From the NCBI GenBank assembly GCA_036873755.1, contig JAVTVY010025371.1:47019-111018 (forward strand): a DNA stretch of 64,000 nucleotides, written 5' to 3'. The notes beneath the pieces are model-generated. The model was not told the origin of the DNA. It saw nothing but the letters and a program-made list of their open reading frames with translations, and ran no database searches. Made by a program: the position numbers and the translations under genes. Source of the stretch: Hanleya hanleyi. Lineage: Eukaryota; Mollusca; Polyplacophora; Lepidopleurida; Hanleyidae. Shown here piece by piece: positions 57,993-64,000 of this stretch (its first letter is position 1; the number at the start of each line of letters is the position of its first letter).

Positions 57993-58184
57993 TATAGGGC
58001 GATGTGGGTGAAAACAGTGCCGGATGGCGGACCAATGGCGTTAATAGATCGTACTCACAGCGTCCGGTATCGGTGACCCCTGTGGGCGGTCAATCAGGAT
58101 CTGTGGTAAAGGTTACATCCTCAGTGGGGTCTGGATTCCGCGTCAGTGGTGATCGAGATCGTTTATCTTGCATTCTTGGAATTG

Positions 58185-58376
58185 TCAGTACTCCCCCGAC
58201 TCTAACTTTTGCACTAAGTCCAAGCGTTGAGCGCGTCGTAAAGCCTCTATCAGTTGATGTATAAAGGCACCGTCCTCTTCTATCCGACGCCAGATATCAA
58301 TACACTCGTGAATCTGTTTTCTTAGGTCGAACGGGTGAAATGTCCTGAAGTAATCGATGACCATGGTACCGCACAA
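58185..58376 (-). CDS. Small helical frame upstream of the polymerase remnant
   Basis: A 63-codon frame on the polymerase strand, between it and the CRE repeats: IHECIDIWRRIEEDGAFIHQ then LIEALRRAQRLDLVQKLES. The pattern of amphipathic helices with a closing L-x3-L-x3-R-x2-L-x3-L resembles the last helices of death-fold (DD/CARD) adaptors, but the frame is too short for a full six-helix fold. It could be the end of a larger spliced or decayed gene. Function unknown. Confidence 0.25.
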   Translation of the reverse strand: MCGTMVIDYFRTFHPFDLRKQIHECIDIWRRIEEDGAFIHQLIEALRRAQRLDLVQKLESGEY

Positions 58377-58559
58377 AACGGTCGCCAGGTTCGATCAATA
58401 TATTGTGCGATAAAGTCCGTTTCTCGGGCAAGTGTCAAAACGGACAATTGCATAGTTTGGATCTTCGTGGTGTATATGATTTTGAACTCGTAATTTTGTG
58501 CAACATGGCTTGGCCAGAACTTGGGAAATAGTGAATACGGATTTCGAACACCGTCTCTT

Positions 58560-58935
58560 TTTATAGAAAAATTCATGGCACTGTACCGGGTAAATTTCCA
58601 TGACGTCATCCGGGTATTTCTCAGAGTGTGGGCAGGTAATTTTTCAAGACGTCGCCGGGTCGGATAAATTTCCATGGCGTTATACGGGTATTTCTCAGAG
58701 CGTGGCACTGTACCGGGTAATTTTCCATGACGTCACCAGACCGGGTAAATTTCCAGGACGTCATCCCGGTATTTCCCAGCCGTGGCACTGGGGTGGTTAA
58801 TTGATCACCGAGTTGGGTAAATTTCCATGACGTCATTGGAGTATTTCCCAGTCGTGATACTGCACCGGGTAATTGGCCACTGTGCCTGGTAAATTTCCAT
58901 GACGTCATCCCGGTATTTCCCAGCCGTGGCACTGG
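58560..58935. repeat. ~75-bp tandem repeat with TGACGTCA
   Basis: atttccatgacgtcatccgg-like words begin at about 58594, 58668, 58749, 58821 and 58893 (spacing 72-81 bp), with a half-unit near 58720; each unit also has gtatttcccagccgtggcac and accgggtaatt. Most units keep the full CRE/ATF octamer TGACGTCA. The array lies upstream of the polymerase remnant on its strand. Minus-strand frames through it (58322-58708, 58621-58983) give repetitive peptides and are not genes. Confidence 0.8.
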
Positions 58936-58939
58936 GCCA

Positions 58940-60169
58940 GATAATTGACCACCGATCGTGAGTCGCGTAATTAAAACGGTCAAGTTTTTGTAACTCGTGA
59001 AGTATCATTAATTTTAGAAAGATAGGGAATTATTTTATACGCGGGGAAGTTTTTTTGTTTTATTTTTTATTTATTTTTTATTTGTTCATTATTCATTTTA
59101 TCGTCAAATGCAGATATTTGTGCAAATGATTTGACAAAATAGTAGTTTCAAAACGACCAAATTTCCTCTGTATTTTGTTAGCAACGTGAATGGTACAGTA
59201 CCGTGAATGGTACAGTATCTCAAAGACTGATGTTTACACGGGTCGATAGTTTTTCAATCCATAGGAAGTATACATATTTCTGGAGATCGCCTTCGAATAA
59301 TAAGCTCCGGTATTGTTGAGTTACGAATTGTTGCATGTGATCATGGGTTAATTTTCTCGGCCATGAAAATGGGCGTTTCTTTTGGTTTTGTTTGTGTATC
59401 TATATCTCCTCCCCCTCCTCCTTCGCCTCCTTGCGGGAGGGCTCTCGCCAGTTTCAAATCTTTTCGTTTTAGAATTATTTGGTCACGCTCGGCGTGTAGG
59501 AGCATTTATGTGCGTCCTCTGACAAATCGATCAGGTAAGGTTCGCTCGCGTGTTGCAGAGCCTTGAAAGCCGAGCTCTGGAATCGAAGATCAGTCTTGAA
59601 ATCTTAGGCGATTTCCAGCATCACACGCTGCAAGGGCTTCAGATGAGAAGTTTCGTGTTCTTCTGGTAACGTGGTATCTCACGTAGTATCAGCATGAGAC
59701 CTAATTTTGATAATGCAATGTTCTAAAGTATACAGGCTTGACTCGAACAAACCCGCGTCTGGATTTGTCACCCTCGTATATTTGAATATCGAAATCATCA
59801 TAGTGAAATTGGGTCATAGCGGAAAAAGTCGCCGAAATTATTGAAAAATAATAGTCAAAATTGTATTCGAAGACCATTTGAACATGTTTATGGTACTTCG
59901 TTCGTTTTTTTTATTTTTGGTCGCTATTTTTTAACGCTCTTGTCACAATAAAATGTCTTTTTTATGGTACGAAATAATACAAGCACCGTAACACACATAT
60001 GTCTATCGACTGGACACCCAGCCTAGCGTATGCTCTACGGCCAGCTTAATGGTAAGCGGTAAGCCCTCTTTTTCTGTTCATGTTTTGTGCTCCTTTTTTG
60101 TGAACTTTACCGATTTTTGACTTTCTTGCTCCGATTGGTCCACTACCGTACCGTACTAATGTAACATCG
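58940..60169. other. Spacer without recognisable gene
   Basis: AT-rich with T-runs; a C/T-rich patch at about 59405-59440. The 67-codon frame at 59363-59566 (plus) is unremarkable. Confidence 0.5.
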
Positions 60170-61692
60170 CCAGTAGTAGAAAAGGCGTATTTGAAGTCCA
60201 TTTGAGTAGTAGAAAAAGTGGAAAACTCACCTTTGACCTTTTTTGTCGCTTCTCGATGGAAATGCAGAATTAGTAGTAGAGAAAGTGGAAAATTTGTATA
60301 ATTGACCCTTGATCAATGACGTTGGATTTGGTTATTGTGATCAGTAAAATGGTGTGTGCATGTCAAGAGTAAGCTTTGAGCGCACACTCGCATGTGCAGC
60401 CTCGTATACCCATACACCGATGAAGGCAATTTCATCGATCTTGAGGTTATGCTGAAAAACACTAGCTTCGATGGTCATAATGCGTCATATATAGTGGTAC
60501 CCTATGTATGATGGATTTACAACATGGCGCAGTATAACAAAAACTGAAACCTCACACAGCCCATTGGGACCCATGAATGGCTCACCTAGACCCCAAAACA
60601 ACCATTTTCAATAATTTCCCATAATGGTCAATAAAGCATTATTTCACCGCAATGCGTTAATGCGTTAAGACAGGGAGTTAAGGCATTAAAATAGAGCCTT
60701 ATGTCATTGAGACAGAACGTTGAGATATAAGGGAAGGGTGGTTACAGACTGACTAATGGTTCACATACGACGTTATATGATCAATTCTTTTCACTCATTC
60801 ACGCAACCCCATGTGTCCTCCTGCTTCTCCGCCACTTACACACCTATGCTGAGGTAACGCTATCAGGTCGCTAAATCGAACATGGCCACCTCTCCTCAAA
60901 CACGAACCTCTGTGCTTCCGAATCTCCCCGAGTGCTCAGGCGCATATCACTCCCAGTCAGACTCTAGTCCACGAGTGCTTGAACAGTATACCTCCCACAA
61001 CCGATTCGGCCATATCGACCCCCAAAACGGCCATTCCAATGCCTTTTTCCTACAGCGCATGCGCGCACTAGCCCCTATTTCCAGGCCACCCTCATACAGT
61101 CGGAAACTCCTCTACGAGTGCTACAAACTGACATTTCCAACGGCCCATCTAGACCAATACTGGCCCATATCGACCCTGAAACGGCCATTCCCATGCCCCT
61201 TTTCTACTGTCCATGCGCGTAATGACTTCAGTTTCACGCCACACCCGCCCAGTCGGATGCTCCTCTACATGTTCTACATATTGACATTTCCAACGGCCCA
61301 TTTGGACCAATACTGGCCCATATCGACCCTAAAACGGCCATTCGCATACCCTTTTTTACTGCGCATGCGCGAATGACGTCCGTTTCACGCCACATCCGTT
61401 CAGTCGGATACTCCTCCACGAGTGCTACAATTTTTTGTCCGCGGAGGCTTCTCTCCGGAAAAGGAAGAGACCGCATCACAGGCGGGCATGACCGCATCAC
61501 CGTGGAGGAATACATCCCCGGGGTCATTTCCCTTCACGTGACTGGAAGTGACCTTTGCAGGAACTATAATGACCATGACCTTTCCTTTGCGGTAAACCAT
61601 TTTTGCATGACAACCTTGCACCCCTCCCGACTAAAAGTGGTTTGGCCCAGATGAGAGGTCAAGAGGCCACAATTTCCACTTTCTATACTACT
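60170..61692. mobile_element. Second member of the 3.6-7.9 kb repeat family
   Basis: The right end, read inward, begins AGTAGTATAGAAAGTGGAAA (from 61692), close to the 3598 terminus at its first nine bases; on the left, agtagtagaaaa words occur at 60171, 60212 and 60271. The interior repeats tggcccatatcgaccc and aaacggccattcc, and the core gcgcatgcgcg (61056, 61357), in 150-170-bp units. It ends with a segment near 61438-61520 (gtccgcggaggcttctctcc, catgaccgcatcaccgtggagg) that matches 7335-7395. A gcgttaagacagg segment near 60660 parallels 5695-5740. The 164-codon frame at 60882-61376 is repeat DNA. Confidence 0.6.
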
Positions 61693-62267
61693 AGTGTACG
61701 GTTTACCCTTTCGAGTTCACGCACAATACTCTGAGCTTTTACTACCGACGACGTAAAACATGTTGTCATTTCGTTCAGTACTCTTCCGTGGAGTCCTTTC
61801 AAGGTCCACCGCCTTCAAAGCCCACCCTAAGGACTAATGTTGAATGTGTCCCCAGTGCCCAACGGAAAATGCCATTTCTCTACTACTGGCTCCGGTCAAT
61901 CACCACGTCTTAGTCTACGCAGCGATGACTTCAAGTCGACAGCTTGCACGGCCCAGTTGGACCGAGAATACCATGTGATAGACTATAGGAGAACGAGTTC
62001 AACTCTAATATATTTTTTCATGACGGTCATTTTGATTAGCGCCCCCGCTGAGGCGTTTCCAGTATTGCTGAGTCAAAACGGTGATACAACAGTGGCAGAT
62101 CGATTCAGCATCCACCAAAACCACAAGAACGATATTTTGGAGGAGTTTGTTGGTGGAACAGGCCGAATTATCATATAAGCAATATTCTCATGGCGGTCAT
62201 TTTGAGAAAACGTCATCTAGCTGCCGTTCCCTATCATTTCTCGAGATACGCAAGAGCTTAATTTAAA
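61693..62267. other. Spacer; one unrecognised frame
   Basis: The plus frame at 61837-62178 (113 codons) shows nothing recognisable apart from a hydrophobic stretch near its middle. Not called. Confidence 0.4.
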
Positions 62268-63150
62268 AAGAATGAATGAATGAATGAAGCATTGAATATT
62301 TATTCGCCCTATAATTAAACATATACAGGGTATTAGAATTAACATAAAAATGAATGAATGAATGAATCTTTATTTAAACTCGAGAATTTCCTAAGCTATG
62401 GCTTTACAAGGAAGTCGAGTATTATAACAATAAACAAAGATAATTAAAACAACAATACATATTAAGAGAAGAATAACAATAGAGTTTAAACTAAGCGGAT
62501 GCCTGTACTAAAATAATTCAACAAAAGAACTGCTAAAAAGAAACTAAGATCGAACATAATAACATAAGTAGATTTGTTAAGAATTTTCAGTTTGAATTAA
62601 AATAATCCAGTATATTAATTACTAAACAAAATAATAATAATAATAATAATATTAATAATGCAAAGAGAGATCAGATCAAGTGGATACTAAAATAATTCGG
62701 TATAAGAATCACTAAAAACTGACAGGTCAAACTAAAAAATTAAGTAGATTTGTTAAACTTTTAAGATAGACTAAAATATTTCAGTATAACAATTGCCAAA
62801 CAAAATTTCGGGTTGAACATAAAAAAGTTAAGTAGATTTGTTAAAACTTTCAATGAAGAACTTAAAACAGACTTTCTTAAAACTACTGAGACTGGGTGAC
62901 TGTCTAATGGTGTCCGGAAGTGAGTTAAAAGTAGTGGCAAAATGAACGCTTGAAAAACTCTGTTCTTGCAAAGGGAACACGGAGTACACCGGACGAGCCT
63001 TCTGTAGTACGACTGGTGACAGGGGTAAAAATATTCTGGAGATATTCGGGACACAAGTTATTAAGACATTTGTACATTAAAATTGCAGTGTTATACTTGC
63101 ACCTAACATCAATAGAAAACCAAATGGCGGGAATAAACCCCAAACAGCTT
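62268..63150 (-). mobile_element. 5'-truncated CR1-group LINE with repeat-rich 3' UTR
   Basis: Minus strand. 63143-62925 encodes YNTAILMYKCLNNLCPEYLQ, NIFTPVTSRTTEGSSGVL and VPFARTEFFKRSF, then after a +1 shift near 62930 NSLPDTIRQSPSLSSFKKV and FKFFIESF: the post-RT C-terminus of a CR1/L2-type ORF2. The 3' UTR contains three diverged monomers (aagtagatttgttaa at 62571, 62746 and 62830). The tail is (ATTC)n on the element strand, seen as gaatgaatgaatgaat at about 62352-62370. A second tail of the same type at 62268-62286, with its own AATAAA-like word, shows another LINE 3' end into which this one inserted. Confidence 0.7.
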
Positions 63151-63719
63151 GTTGTATCCCAGAAGACAATACATATACAATAGTAATACCACTCATCATG
63201 AACCGAAAAATCATTTATGCTCGATAATTATAGATATACAAAAATATAAGAAATAAATCTACACAAAATGTAGAGTTAGAGCTAAACTAAATATTGCTCT
63301 GCTAAACCGGTTTCGTTGCATTTTATGGACTTTTCAATCACAATAATATATTTATTTATATGTAAGGCTATAGTTGCCTTGTAGTTGAACATGTTAAAAC
63401 GCATTTTTATATACTAATTGGACATTGGAGACATACATATTTACAATGTAATGCAGTAGACAAAAGGTAAAACAGTTTGATATAATCCGACAAGGTTATA
63501 TAGAACAAAACAGAACATTAGATGGCCTGTTCGTTGAGGCAGTATTGCCTGACAAGTCCAGACTTGATAAATACAACTTCTGCAGACTGTCTGACATCTC
63601 CTTTTTCAGTCGATGCATGCATAAAAGAAATAATTATTTTTTACAATTCTACAGTTCATATATCAAAGGTATTATTAGCAGTTAAATTCACATTTGAACT
63701 TCCGAATGAAGTACTGTTC
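63151..63719. other. Spacer without recognisable gene
   Basis: AT-rich, nothing recognised. Confidence 0.5.
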
Positions 63720-64000
63720 CTATGTCTGTCGCCTGACTGTATCATCGAATTTCATCTTATAAAACGAAAAAATACTAAATTTCGTTTCAAATTCACTAGC
63801 ACATTCTGCAACATGTTTGCTAACCTTAAGATGCCTTAATGAATGTGTGTTGATCTGTTGTCGATGGACTCTTACTCTATCTATTATTCTGAGCACATCC
63901 CCCGTTTCGCCAATGTATGTTTTGTCACATCCATTGCATGCAATATCATACAGTAAATTTTGTGAATTGCAGCTCATACTGCTATTAACCTTGAAATTTG
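63720..64000 (-). pseudogene. GIY-YIG nuclease fragment, runs off the window
   Basis: Minus strand, open to the window edge: NLLYDIACNGCDKTYIGETG, then RVRVHRQQINTHSLRHLKV and SKHVAECASEFETKFSIFSF, ending VRRQT. The LLY ... YIG-E-TG and R-x2-HRQQI pattern with the two Cys between GIY and YIG is a GIY-YIG endonuclease as found at the C-terminus of Penelope-like and some other retroelements. It is a different subfamily from the one at 29465. The upstream part lies beyond the window, so whether it is intact is unknown. Confidence 0.55.

Overview
The window reads as nuclear DNA of an animal, most likely a marine invertebrate; I cannot name the species. The reasons are spliced exon/intron signals with AATAAA sites, AT-rich spacers, and a mixed animal load of mobile DNA: CR1-group and L1/Tx1-type LINEs, Penelope-type GIY-YIG remnants, a Ty3/gypsy element of the Gmr1 kind, hAT- and Harbinger-like DNA transposons, foldback MITEs and a decayed family B DNA polymerase of the Polinton type. 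No conserved host housekeeping gene, rRNA or intact tRNA is visible. Nearly all long reading frames belong to mobile elements or run through tandem repeats.

Layout. 1-2.2 kb: AT-rich spacer with a 62-bp tandem repeat. 2.2-8.2 kb: a ~135-bp satellite invaded first by a 936-bp transposon (5-bp target duplication, empty site visible) and then by a larger element with 20-bp terminal repeats and an apparent 6-bp target duplication. The larger element is filled with 150-165-bp repeats carrying GCGCATGCGC palindromes and is rearranged into a ~1.7-kb-arm inverted duplication. 8.2-11 kb: a CRE/ETS-like tandem repeat, then a 48-bp minisatellite of about 50 units. 11-20.6 kb: spacer with MITEs, an old ~170-bp array and a LINE stub. 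20.6-27.8 kb: a broken Gmr1-like gypsy element (tRNA-Pro primer site, SCAN-like Gag, zinc knuckle, protease directly followed by integrase) split by a 3.3-kb Harbinger-like element. 29.4-30.4 kb: GIY-YIG fragment and a second ~170-bp array.

32.6-36.9 kb: a block bounded by inverted arrays of a palindromic AATCTTATAGGATCC-type repeat, enclosing a candidate spliced gene whose exons keep phase. 37.9-44.7 kb: a nearly complete CR1-group LINE on the minus strand. Its ORF1 tail and ORF2 are separated by seven 184-bp monomers, and its ORF2 is cut by a 1.6-kb hAT-like insertion with an 8-bp target duplication. 47.4-51.4 kb: a decayed L1/Tx1-like LINE (minus). 52.8-53.7 kb: a foldback element, a 71-bp hairpin and a candidate 63-residue signal-peptide gene (minus). 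54.7-58.0 kb: the polymerase pseudogene (minus), with a CRE-containing ~75-bp repeat upstream. 60.2-61.7 kb: a second member of the 3.6-7.9 kb repeat family. 62.3-64 kb: a 5'-truncated LINE and a GIY-YIG fragment running off the window.

Taken together this is a nested transposon graveyard in which several element borders can be read to the base, so the order of insertions can partly be reconstructed. The strongest candidates for something undescribed are the repeat-bounded block with a spliced gene (32.6-36.9 kb), the LINE with a 184-bp higher-order array between its ORFs, and the palindromised 6-bp-target-duplication element at 3.6-7.9 kb.
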